Shown here one piece after another: positions 51,761 to 58,961 of a DNA stretch of 64,000 bases. Each line of letters opens with the position of its first letter. Position 1 is the stretch's first letter. The stretch is from assembly GCF_002934545.1 (NCBI RefSeq), contig NZ_PTJA01000019.1, positions 21,021 to 85,020 on the forward strand, given 5' to 3'. The position numbers and the translations under genes were made by a program. Origin of the DNA: Lacrimispora xylanisolvens. GTDB lineage: Bacteria > Bacillota > Clostridia > Lachnospirales > Lachnospiraceae. A model generated the notes under the pieces. The model made no database searches and was not told the DNA's origin. It was given only the letters and a program-made list of their open reading frames with translations.

Positions 51761-54522
51761 AGTAATTCCTCCTCTCCTAATTTCTTTTCTTTTATAATGA
51801 AAGATTCTCCTCCAAATTTAAATTCTCCCTCAGTTTCTGTCAGTACAGGAAAATGTATGCTGTTATTATTTTTTATAAGAAGATTTTGTATAATGGTATC
51901 TCCGCAGACATCCCAAACAAACTGCTTTGATTTATTGGTGGTGTAACACATATCCAGAAGAATTTCACATAATTCCAGAGCATTAGGGCAAATGGATTCA
52001 CAGGCTGAGCGAAATTTCATCACCATCATAGTTCTGTTTGCAGCGACCTCTTCTTTATCCAAACGCATGGTTCTGGCAGTCTGCTGATAGAGCTTCAAAT
52101 TCTTATCATAATCTTTTTTTATAGTTTCTATTTTTTTATAATCACTTTTCTGATAATTAATTCCGCATTTTAAAATGGAGTAGTCAAATGCGGTATCATT
52201 TTTTCGGTCAGTAAGAAATTGACCAAATTTATCTTCAAATAAATGGCAGATCCGATTGATAGTACAGAGATTGTTTCCAGTTGGCATAAATTTTTGATGG
52301 TATTCCAGAAATTCTGCCTGCTCGGCTGTATAATTCGGAATCTGTTGAAGATCCTTAAGAGGCATTTGGAAACGCCGGATACATTTCTTATTGCTGTCAG
52401 TGGTGTATTTTTTATATTCATTCATAAGGTCAGGGTATATGTATCTCATAAAATAAGGTTTTTTGTCGGCTGCTATGTGAAAGCAAAGTCTTTTGAATTC
52501 CTTTTCTTGTTCTGTTGTTTCAGGCAGCTGGCCGCAGGCTGCTTTATCATACCAGTACCTGGGCATTGGCTTTGAAATAATTCCCTTGGCCTTATCTATG
52601 GAATTTTGCTGGTAATGCTGCCCGCACATAATTCTGTATTCAAGTATCCGATATTCCTGGCTATCCCGTCTAAAGCTGGACTGAAGTTCAATCATCGAGG
52701 TGATTTTATTGGTTGTAGAGCCAATTTCATCACCAAAGGATAGAATATTTGCTTTGACAAGATGGGATTCGTCGGGAATAATCTTTTCAGCCTGCCGTTG
52801 AACGCATTTAATAGTAGGAACGTTTCTGGTATTTTTTAAAATGATTTCGTTATCGGTTGTAAAAAAACTGTCACTGTCTTTATCCGCTCCGTTTAAAGCA
52901 TCGCAGGTAGAATCCCAGGAATTAAGTATCATTCCGGTTTGATTGTACTGATACCAGTAGTCCATTTCCTGGTTGTAAACCACCGACTGCTTCCGAATAT
53001 TGTTATGGCAGGTCATGGGAGCTCGGAAACATGCAATTTCTTTTACACCTTTTGATATCCAGTATCTGTGATATACCTCTCCTGATTTTAATAGGCCGGT
53101 AACAGGAAGGCCAAAGATTGACTGAGCCAGAGAGTAAAGGTCTCCAGATACAATGGCGTAATTGCCGGAAAGCTGAATGGAACCTTTGGCGGCCATCTGA
53201 ATCCTTTTTTTAATCATCCCATAGACTTTACCCAGTATAAAAGGATCATTTATCATCCGGGGGTCAATCATAAGTGCCTTAATAAAATCATTGTTCAGAC
53301 ACTCCATTTGATCCTCTTTTAAATACATTCCTTTTAAGAAAACTAGTGTTTTTCCCCAGTCCATGCATAGGGCACCTTTCAGCTCCTCCATAGTAGGTTC
53401 ACAGAGTTGGATTAACTCATCCTCTGTAAATTCATAGGTTTGAAGAAATTGATAATTTGCATTTCTGACATGTTCCAGTTTAAGAGGTGTAGTTTTTGAT
53501 ACGGAAAACTGATAATGGTTTTTCCTGGAGCAGCAAAGAAAATGCTCCAGACTTTTATAGGAGTCCCAGAGTTTTACCATTGAAGTGGTAAGTATGACAT
53601 CAAAATCCCGGACATCCCGAAGTGTCCCCCAGGCATCCGTAATCATAAAATTTCCGTTGTTGATTTTACGGGCAAAATCTACATAATCGAATGTAAAAAG
53701 CATCCCTTTTGTCCATGCAAAGCGTGTATTGATGCCGGTAATGGTCTTGTCTTCTGCTAAATCTCCATGGAGCTCTTTATTAACGAGTCTGGAATATTCC
53801 GGAGTCATAAGCCCGTATCCGTCAGAATCACAATAATTGATTTCATAATCTTTTTCATAAGTCATTTCTGGCTCTGCACCATCCTTATCCTGTATAAGGA
53901 TCACGTCTTCTTTCCAGGACACATTACAGTCTTTTACAATTATAATACGTGGCATGGAGACCGGAATGGAGCCACTGCAGATCAAGGCCTGATAGGCTTC
54001 CAGCTTGGCTGGTATCAGCTTTTTGTTTAAATCTCTGTCATTGTCCATACGTTTTTTAATTTCATCGTAAATACGCTCACTTACATAAGTTATTGTAGAC
54101 TTTTTGACACCACCATTAGTACCCAGAAGTCTTCGGTACCTGGTGCCATTCACTGAAAATCCTTTGTTTGCTCTGTAATAGTCCCTGCTAGAATTCATAA
54201 TCAGATAAAGGCAGTCTTTCTGATATTGGAGGTCGTATAACCTCTTATATAATTCTTTCATCTGTTTTTTGGCTTCTTCGCATTTTTCCATTTTTCTAAG
54301 TATTTTTAATTTCTGTTTAATAGAAATCACCTTACTGTCTATATCCTCATTGCCGTTTAATTCCATAATCCAGCGCATTAGCTGGCTGTCTCCTGTAGCT
54401 ACCACATCATTTTTGTTATTAAGTGCTACGGAAAGCGGAAGTGTTAAGTTCCAGTCAGCCTTGGCAAGGCGTTTGCTTTGCAGCTTATAAATAAATTTGT
54501 GACAGGATTGTTCTCTGGCCAT
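51757..54522 (-). CDS. double-psi beta-barrel RNA polymerase-like protein (RdRP/YonO superfamily)
   Basis: A 921-residue protein that shows, in order, the signature blocks of cellular RdRPs such as QDE-1 and their phage relatives such as YonO. CDSDGYGLMTPEYSRLV (231-247) matches the SDGxGxxS block. TRFAWTKGML (266-275) matches the barrel-1 block with R and KG. TTSMVKLWDSYKSLE (312-326) matches the SMxKF block. CFRAPMTCHNNIR (498-510) matches the RNPxxHPGDxR block of barrel 2. NGADKDSDSF (544-553) matches DxDGD, keeping Asp547, 549 and 551 but with Ser for Gly. GSTTNKITSMIEL follows at 601-613. The N-terminal 200 residues have a coiled stretch (about 64-100). Probable RNA synthesis on DNA or RNA. 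GGGGGAG precedes the ATG. No search was run. Confidence 0.78.
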   Translation of the reverse strand: MAREQSCHKFIYKLQSKRLAKADWNLTLPLSVALNNKNDVVATGDSQLMRWIMELNGNEDIDSKVISIKQKLKILRKMEKCEEAKKQMKELYKRLYDLQYQKDCLYLIMNSSRDYYRANKGFSVNGTRYRRLLGTNGGVKKSTITYVSERIYDEIKKRMDNDRDLNKKLIPAKLEAYQALICSGSIPVSMPRIIIVKDCNVSWKEDVILIQDKDGAEPEMTYEKDYEINYCDSDGYGLMTPEYSRLVNKELHGDLAEDKTITGINTRFAWTKGMLFTFDYVDFARKINNGNFMITDAWGTLRDVRDFDVILTTSMVKLWDSYKSLEHFLCCSRKNHYQFSVSKTTPLKLEHVRNANYQFLQTYEFTEDELIQLCEPTMEELKGALCMDWGKTLVFLKGMYLKEDQMECLNNDFIKALMIDPRMINDPFILGKVYGMIKKRIQMAAKGSIQLSGNYAIVSGDLYSLAQSIFGLPVTGLLKSGEVYHRYWISKGVKEIACFRAPMTCHNNIRKQSVVYNQEMDYWYQYNQTGMILNSWDSTCDALNGADKDSDSFFTTDNEIILKNTRNVPTIKCVQRQAEKIIPDESHLVKANILSFGDEIGSTTNKITSMIELQSSFRRDSQEYRILEYRIMCGQHYQQNSIDKAKGIISKPMPRYWYDKAACGQLPETTEQEKEFKRLCFHIAADKKPYFMRYIYPDLMNEYKKYTTDSNKKCIRRFQMPLKDLQQIPNYTAEQAEFLEYHQKFMPTGNNLCTINRICHLFEDKFGQFLTDRKNDTAFDYSILKCGINYQKSDYKKIETIKKDYDKNLKLYQQTARTMRLDKEEVAANRTMMVMKFRSACESICPNALELCEILLDMCYTTNKSKQFVWDVCGDTIIQNLLIKNNNSIHFPVLTETEGEFKFGGESFIIKEKKLGEEELL

Positions 54523-54549
54523 TTGTTTTCTCCCCCTTATTATTTCGTT

Positions 54550-54735
54550 TTAAGTATTATTTTTGTTCTGCATCTTAGCTTTTTCTGACTGAACTTTACG
54601 TTCTTCCAGCGTATAAGGGGGTATGTGACGATGATTTGTACGCTCGGTGCAGAAATCGCGAATACTGAGTTCACCTGCATAGACTCTGTGAAATTCTTCT
54701 CTTGTTGGTATGTTTGGTTTTTTAATTGATTTCAT
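54550..54735 (-). CDS. small basic hypothetical protein, first gene of the polymerase island
   Basis: A 61-residue, lysine- and arginine-rich protein (MKSIKKPNIPTREEFHRVYA and onwards, ending KAKMQNKNNT). AAAAAGGAGAG lies a few bases before the ATG, so translation is well supported. REEFHRVYAGELSIRDFC could be a short helix-turn-helix-like pair, but that is weak. It lies 27 bp upstream of the polymerase-like gene, and its mRNA should start near 54874 from a consensus promoter. It could be a regulator of the island. No family recognised. Confidence 0.6.
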   Translation of the reverse strand: MKSIKKPNIPTREEFHRVYAGELSIRDFCTERTNHRHIPPYTLEERKVQSEKAKMQNKNNT

Positions 54736-54872
54736 ATAGATTGGCTCTCCTTTTTGTTTTTATCTTTTGGCAGTTTGCCGGTCAGATATTTTTAAAATAG
54801 GAGAGAAGATATTAAGGAAGTAAAATGAGAAGTTTTTGAAAATGAATATTTGGTTATAGTTTATTTTGTGGT

Positions 54873-54910
54873 GTGGACAAATAATAACACAATGTAGACA
54901 AAATGTCAAC
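54873..54910 (-). promoter_or_regulatory. Promoter of the polymerase island with GTNGACA repeats
   Basis: On the minus strand TTGACA (54909-54904), 17 bases and TATTAT (54886-54881) give a consensus promoter, with a start near 54874 and a leader of about 140 bases. The 7-mer GTNGACA occurs three times in 38 bp: GTGGACA (54873-54879), GTAGACA (54894-54900) and, inverted over the -35, GTTGACA (54910-54904). The last two make an inverted repeat with a 3-base centre. This looks like an operator set for a repressor not encoded here. Confidence 0.65.
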
Positions 54911-54939
54911 TACTGTTTTTATGTTTTATATATTGACTC

Positions 54940-54988
54940 TTGACTTCATGAGTTGTCAGTGCTATTATGAAAATAGAACATGTGTTCG
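54940..54988 (+). promoter_or_regulatory. Divergent promoter with LexA-box-like operator
   Basis: TTGACT (54940-54945), 17 bases and TATTAT (54963-54968) form a plus-strand promoter. Its start (about 54975) falls on AGAACATGTGTTCG (54975-54988), which read on the other strand is CGAACACATGTTCT and fits the Gram-positive LexA consensus CGAACRNRYGTTYC at 13 of 14 positions. DNA-damage control of a transcript leading toward the hydrolase gene at 55207 is possible. The remainder of the gap to 55207 is AT-rich with no other gene seen. Confidence 0.5.
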
Positions 54989-55206
54989 AAAATGAGAGAG
55001 GGAAAGAGGAAGAATAAAACCATATAATGAGGAGATAGTATAATTAAATTATACGTGGTATATTGTTTAGGTTAGGTTGTGGGTAATTACTTTAAGGAAA
55101 AAGACTTTTATAAATAACTGATAATAGCATATAAAAAGAGCAGAAAATATCATGCAACACCCCTTCTTTCTGATTAAACTAAACTCAGAACAGGAGGAAT
55201 AATAAT

Positions 55207-56325
55207 ATGAATCATGTAACAGCTTATACCTTGAATCTGGAAGGTAACAATTATGAAGTAGGTTACCAGGCGGGAAAGTTTATGGGGGAGAATTCCCAAT
55301 TGAGATCACTTCATACCCAATCGGTGAAAGGATTTGGAGCAGTAGATTTTAAAGAGGCACAGACATTGTTCAGCCGATGGTGTCCGGGACTGAATGAGGA
55401 AATTCAGGGATTTGCGGATGCGTTGCAGGTCGAAGCGGAACAGATATATTTCTATGGAATGACATATCTGTTACCCCGTTGCAGCCAGGTTGCACTTTTA
55501 CCATCTATGACGGCAGAACAAAAGCCTCTTCTTGCCCGGAACTATGAATTTAATCATGAAGCAGAGGATTTTTGTCTTGTAAAAACTAATATTACAGGAA
55601 AGTTTGCCCATATTGGAACCAGCGTACTGTTTTTTGGGCGGGATGATGGTATTAATGAACATGGACTTGCGGTGACCATGAGTTCCTGTGGATTTCCAGT
55701 AGGGGCGATGCCGTATATGAGAGAACCGAAGATAAAAGGTCTTCAATTCTGGGCAGTCATTCGAGCTTTATTGGAAAACTGTAGAGATGTAAGGGAAGGG
55801 CTTGAGTATATTCGTGATATGCCAATTGCGTATAACCTGAATTTAATACTTCTTGACCAGGCTGGCAACACCGCTCTGGTGGAAACCGTGGATGGAAGAT
55901 TATCCTATAAAAAACTGGATTCCACTTCACCTCAACAGTTTTTACATGCCACCAATCATCCGGTCTTACCGGAATTAATTCCTTATGAACCCAAAGCATT
56001 TGTCCATTCTTTGAAACGCTACGATTACATTACAGGAACCCTGACCAACACCTGTGAAGTTACCAGAGACCAGTTGAAGCATATGCTTTTGTCAAAATAT
56101 CCAGAGGGATTGTGTACTCATTATTACGAAGAGTTTTTTGGCACCACGAAGAGCATAATTTTATCTCCGGCTGATAAATCAATTGATATTTGCTGGGGCG
56201 GTAGAGAAGAGAACGGTTGGGAACGCTATCAAGTGGGCGATACCATGAAAGAAACGGCCAGAGAAATTGGATTGAATTTTGAAAACGCCGATCCGGATAT
56301 TTATACTTACCGGCCGATTCTATAA
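55207..56325 (+). CDS. C45-family (acyl-CoA:6-aminopenicillanate acyltransferase-like) hydrolase
   Basis: The 372-residue protein belongs to the Ntn-hydrolase group of linear amide and acylase enzymes. GNNYEVGYQAGKFMGEN opens it, and LLPRCSQVALL (about residues 87-97) contains the cysteine that would become the catalytic N-terminal nucleophile after self-cleavage. NYEFNHEAEDF, FGRDDGINEHGLAVTMSSCG and the NHP segment (about 250-252) are further family features. It has no signal peptide, so it acts in the cytoplasm. Substrates could be N-acyl amines or beta-lactam-like amides. AGGAGG precedes ATG. It is followed after 15 bp by an AraC-type gene, so the two are cotranscribed. Confidence 0.82.
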   Translation: MNHVTAYTLNLEGNNYEVGYQAGKFMGENSQLRSLHTQSVKGFGAVDFKEAQTLFSRWCPGLNEEIQGFADALQVEAEQIYFYGMTYLLPRCSQVALLPSMTAEQKPLLARNYEFNHEAEDFCLVKTNITGKFAHIGTSVLFFGRDDGINEHGLAVTMSSCGFPVGAMPYMREPKIKGLQFWAVIRALLENCRDVREGLEYIRDMPIAYNLNLILLDQAGNTALVETVDGRLSYKKLDSTSPQQFLHATNHPVLPELIPYEPKAFVHSLKRYDYITGTLTNTCEVTRDQLKHMLLSKYPEGLCTHYYEEFFGTTKSIILSPADKSIDICWGGREENGWERYQVGDTMKETAREIGLNFENADPDIYTYRPIL

Positions 56326-56340
56326 AAGGAGTGATTTGTT

Positions 56341-57216
56341 ATGGATTACCGGAAATCGCTGGAACAGGCAGTGATTTATATTGAAGCCAACTTAAGAGAA
56401 GACATTCGTGTAGAAGAAGTGGCTAAGGCGGCCGGTTATTCCTACTATCATCTCAATCGGCAATTCTATTCCCTTCTTGGTGAAACCATAGGAAGTTATA
56501 TTAAAAAACGCCGCCTTGCCGATGGAGCAAAGCGGCTGCTCTATACAGATGAGCGAATTATTGATATTGCAATTGACAGTGGATTTGAGTCATCAGAAGC
56601 ATTCAGCAGGGCATTTAAAGCAGTATATCGAGTGAGTCCCCAGTTGTACCGTATCAATCGTCTGGATGCTTATGTTGGAGCAAAAGAACGATTGGATCAG
56701 GGACTTTTACAGCATCTTATAGCTAACGTAACGGTACATCCCAAAATTGTGACCATGCCAGAGATTAAAGTAGCAGGAATACGGGGGGAAACCACACTCT
56801 CAGATATAAAGCTAAGAGATCTTTGGAAAAATGCAAACAGTATGCGCCGCCACATACCCAATCTGGTGAAGGGAGGCAGAGGTTTTGGTATTTGCGAAGC
56901 CTGCAATGAAAATACTTTGTATACCATGAATGATTTTGTTCTATTTACTGAAGTGGCAGGGTTTGAAGTGGATTCATTTGAAGACCTTCCATCACAATTT
57001 GTAAAAAAAGTGCTGCCTGCAGGAAAGTGTGCAGTTTTCACTCACAGGGGAAGTTTAAGAATGCTTCCCCAGACCTTTGAATATATTTGGGGAACCTGGT
57101 TTCTGGAAACGGAAGAGGAATTGGATTTTCGGGAAGATTTTGAACTCTACGATAATAGGTTTCTGGGTTACGATCATCCTGATTCTGAAGTGGATTTATA
57201 TATTCCCATTCGATAA
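56341..57216 (+). CDS. AraC-family regulator with GyrI-like effector domain
   Basis: A 291-residue regulator. Residues about 8-108 form the AraC double helix-turn-helix (EDIRVEEVAKAAGYSYYHLNRQF, and IIDIAIDSGFESSEAFSRAFKAVYRVSPQLYR, each in parts). A GyrI-like small-molecule-binding domain fills about 130-291 (KIVTMPEIKVAGIRGET to YIPIR). This layout is that of Rob/BltR-like drug sensors. AAAGGAG precedes the ATG. It probably controls the C45 hydrolase gene upstream and perhaps the acetyltransferase downstream; the ligand is unknown. Confidence 0.9.
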   Translation: MDYRKSLEQAVIYIEANLREDIRVEEVAKAAGYSYYHLNRQFYSLLGETIGSYIKKRRLADGAKRLLYTDERIIDIAIDSGFESSEAFSRAFKAVYRVSPQLYRINRLDAYVGAKERLDQGLLQHLIANVTVHPKIVTMPEIKVAGIRGETTLSDIKLRDLWKNANSMRRHIPNLVKGGRGFGICEACNENTLYTMNDFVLFTEVAGFEVDSFEDLPSQFVKKVLPAGKCAVFTHRGSLRMLPQTFEYIWGTWFLETEEELDFREDFELYDNRFLGYDHPDSEVDLYIPIR

Positions 57217-57324
57217 TAGATGGGATTGGTGAGATAAACGTAGCTTACTTGCAAAATCCCCCCGACTCCCTTATGATAGTAGATACATAACTATTAATTT
57301 ATTTGGGATAAGAAAGGTAATATT

Positions 57325-58110
57325 ATGTTTACAAAACAAAGTCTGAAACAGAATTTAAAAGAAATGGGAATTCAGCCTGATGACACATTATTGGTGCATT
57401 CATCCATGAAGGCAATTGGAGAAGTTGAAGGTGGAGCAGATACTGTACTGGATGCATTCATGGAATATTTATCTGAAGGTCTTCTAATACTGCCAACTCA
57501 TACATGGTATTCCATGTCGGAATATCATAATGTTTATGATCCACGAACAGAGCCGGCTTGTGTGGGGATTTTACCCAATCTTTTCATGAAACGGAAAGGT
57601 GTCCTTCGTTCGCTCCATCCCACCCATAGCTTAGCGGTGTTCGGAAAGGACAGCCAGGCTTTTATTGAAGGGGAGGAGAATCGTACAACGCCCTGCCAGC
57701 CTGGCGGAAGTTATGACCGCTTAATGGAAAGAGGAGGTAAGATTCTGCTTCTCGGTGTCGGACATGAGAGGAATACCTTTATTCACTGTGTGGAAGAGCA
57801 TTTAGATGTGCCTGATCGTCTTACAAAGGAGCCCACATATTTTAAGATAGTGATGCCTGACAGTCAGATAAAACCTTGCTTTATGCACCGGCATGAAAAT
57901 TCCGTTACAGACCATATCTCAGAAAATTATAAAAAGCTGGAGCAGGCTTTCTATGACAGACATGCAGCAGTGAAGACCACATTTGGCGATGCCGCCTGCA
58001 TTCTGTGTGACACGAAAGCAATTTTTGAAGTGACAAAAGACGTGCTGTCCCATCAGATCAATTGCCTGATTGAATTGGATACAATTCCGAAGGAATGGTG
58101 GCAGAAATAA
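57325..58110 (+). CDS. AAC(3)/YokD-family N-acetyltransferase
   Basis: A 261-residue protein of the antibiotic N-acetyltransferase fold. VHSSMKAIG (about residues 24-32), EGLLILPTHTW (about 51-61), SLHPTHSLAVFG (about 98-109) and LLGVGHERNTFIHCVEEH (about 142-159, with the catalytic His/Glu pair) match AAC(3) enzymes. It probably uses acetyl-CoA to acetylate an amine; aminoglycoside resistance cannot be assumed, since homologs such as YokD lack a proven substrate. AAAGGTAA is its weak ribosome site. A 108-bp gap separates it from the AraC gene. Confidence 0.87.
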   Translation: MFTKQSLKQNLKEMGIQPDDTLLVHSSMKAIGEVEGGADTVLDAFMEYLSEGLLILPTHTWYSMSEYHNVYDPRTEPACVGILPNLFMKRKGVLRSLHPTHSLAVFGKDSQAFIEGEENRTTPCQPGGSYDRLMERGGKILLLGVGHERNTFIHCVEEHLDVPDRLTKEPTYFKIVMPDSQIKPCFMHRHENSVTDHISENYKKLEQAFYDRHAAVKTTFGDAACILCDTKAIFEVTKDVLSHQINCLIELDTIPKEWWQK

Positions 58111-58132
58111 TAAGTCAGATTCTGGGCATGAC

Positions 58133-58209
58133 TTGCATTTGAGCCGGATTTGTGCTATAGTATCACCCGTAATAAGGCCGTGAATCCCTTTCTTTCAAAG
58201 GGATTTCAC
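58133..58209 (+). promoter_or_regulatory. Promoter and leader hairpin of queT
   Basis: TTGCAT (58133-58138), 17 bases and TATAGT (58156-58161) predict a start near 58168. The leader then forms a strong hairpin, GTGAATCCCTTT (58180-58191) with AAAGGGATTTCAC (58197-58209), before the riboswitch aptamer. The hairpin is probably a stabiliser at the 5' end. Confidence 0.6.
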
Positions 58210-58220
58210 AAAAAAAGACC

Positions 58221-58263
58221 GGTGTGTTCGAGACCTTCCACACCTAAAACAAAACTAAAGGAG
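58221..58263 (+). ncRNA. preQ1-I riboswitch
   Basis: Stem GGTGTG (58221-58226) with CACACC (58239-58244), a 12-base loop starting TTCGAG, then an A-rich tail ending CTAAAGGAG: the layout of the preQ1-I aptamer. Loop bases CCTT (58234-58237) can pair with AAGG (58258-58261), forming the H-type pseudoknot and hiding the ribosome site AAAGGAG of queT. PreQ1 binding should therefore block translation of the transporter. Confidence 0.82.
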
Positions 58264-58271
58264 AATTGGAT

Positions 58272-58781
58272 ATGAATTACAAATCATCAGGGAAAACCCA
58301 TTTCATGGTTTTTTCCGCAGTTATTGCTGCAATCTACACGGTGCTGACTATGGCGTTTGCCCCAATCAGCTTTGGACCTGTCCAGTTTCGGATTTCCGAA
58401 ATGCTTTGTATTCTCCCCTTTTTTACGCCAGCCGCAATTCCAGGATTATTTATCGGTTGTTTCCTGTCCAATTTTTTGTGCGGTGCAGCAGCTCTTGATG
58501 TGGTTTTTGGTAGTCTTGCCACTCTGATCGGAGCCATTGGAGCGTATAAACTCCGGGGAAATAAATGGCTGGTCTGTATTCCGCCTATTGTGTCCAATGT
58601 TCTTATTATTCCTTGGGTTCTTCGATATGCTTACGGTTCGCCGGATATGATCTGGTATGCGATGATTACTGTCGGCATTGGGGAAGTTCTTGCAGTCGGA
58701 GTATTGGGGAACATTTTGCTGGGCGTACTTAACAGGTATAAACATATTATATTTGGCCGCTTTTTATCGGAGACGGTTTAA
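58272..58781 (+). CDS. queT: queuosine precursor transporter
   Basis: A 169-residue membrane protein of the QueT (COG4708) energy-coupling-factor S-component type, with five or six hydrophobic segments and the family segment FAPISFGPVQFRISEMLCILPFF (in parts, about residues 25-47). It should import preQ1 or a related precursor for the tRNA base queuosine, using a shared ECF module encoded elsewhere. The frame opens at TTG 58266, but ATG 58272 is 8 bases from GGAG and is preferred. A preQ1-I riboswitch just before it supports the assignment strongly. A terminator follows. Confidence 0.95.
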   Translation: MNYKSSGKTHFMVFSAVIAAIYTVLTMAFAPISFGPVQFRISEMLCILPFFTPAAIPGLFIGCFLSNFLCGAAALDVVFGSLATLIGAIGAYKLRGNKWLVCIPPIVSNVLIIPWVLRYAYGSPDMIWYAMITVGIGEVLAVGVLGNILLGVLNRYKHIIFGRFLSETV

Positions 58782-58801
58782 TAGAAGATCAAAAACCTAG
58801 T

Positions 58802-58836
58802 AACTCCTGACTCATTTAAAAGTCAGGAGTTTTTTG
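58802..58836 (+). terminator. Terminator after queT
   Basis: AACTCCTGACT and AGTCAGGAGTT form a perfect 11-bp stem with an 8-base loop, followed by TTTTG. Confidence 0.9.
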
Positions 58837-58961
58837 TTGATTTCTCTTTTAATAGATAGTTACATGTGGTAAAATATATTTATCTGATACAATGTTATGT
58901 AACCGATATGTAACCGCTTTTTTATATAATAAATTTGTAAACAAAGGACTATGGTGAAGGG

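Noticed and set aside
57325..58110. Aminoglycoside resistance gene
   Set aside because: The fold and catalytic motifs match AAC(3), but many chromosomal members do not modify aminoglycosides, so resistance is not claimed.
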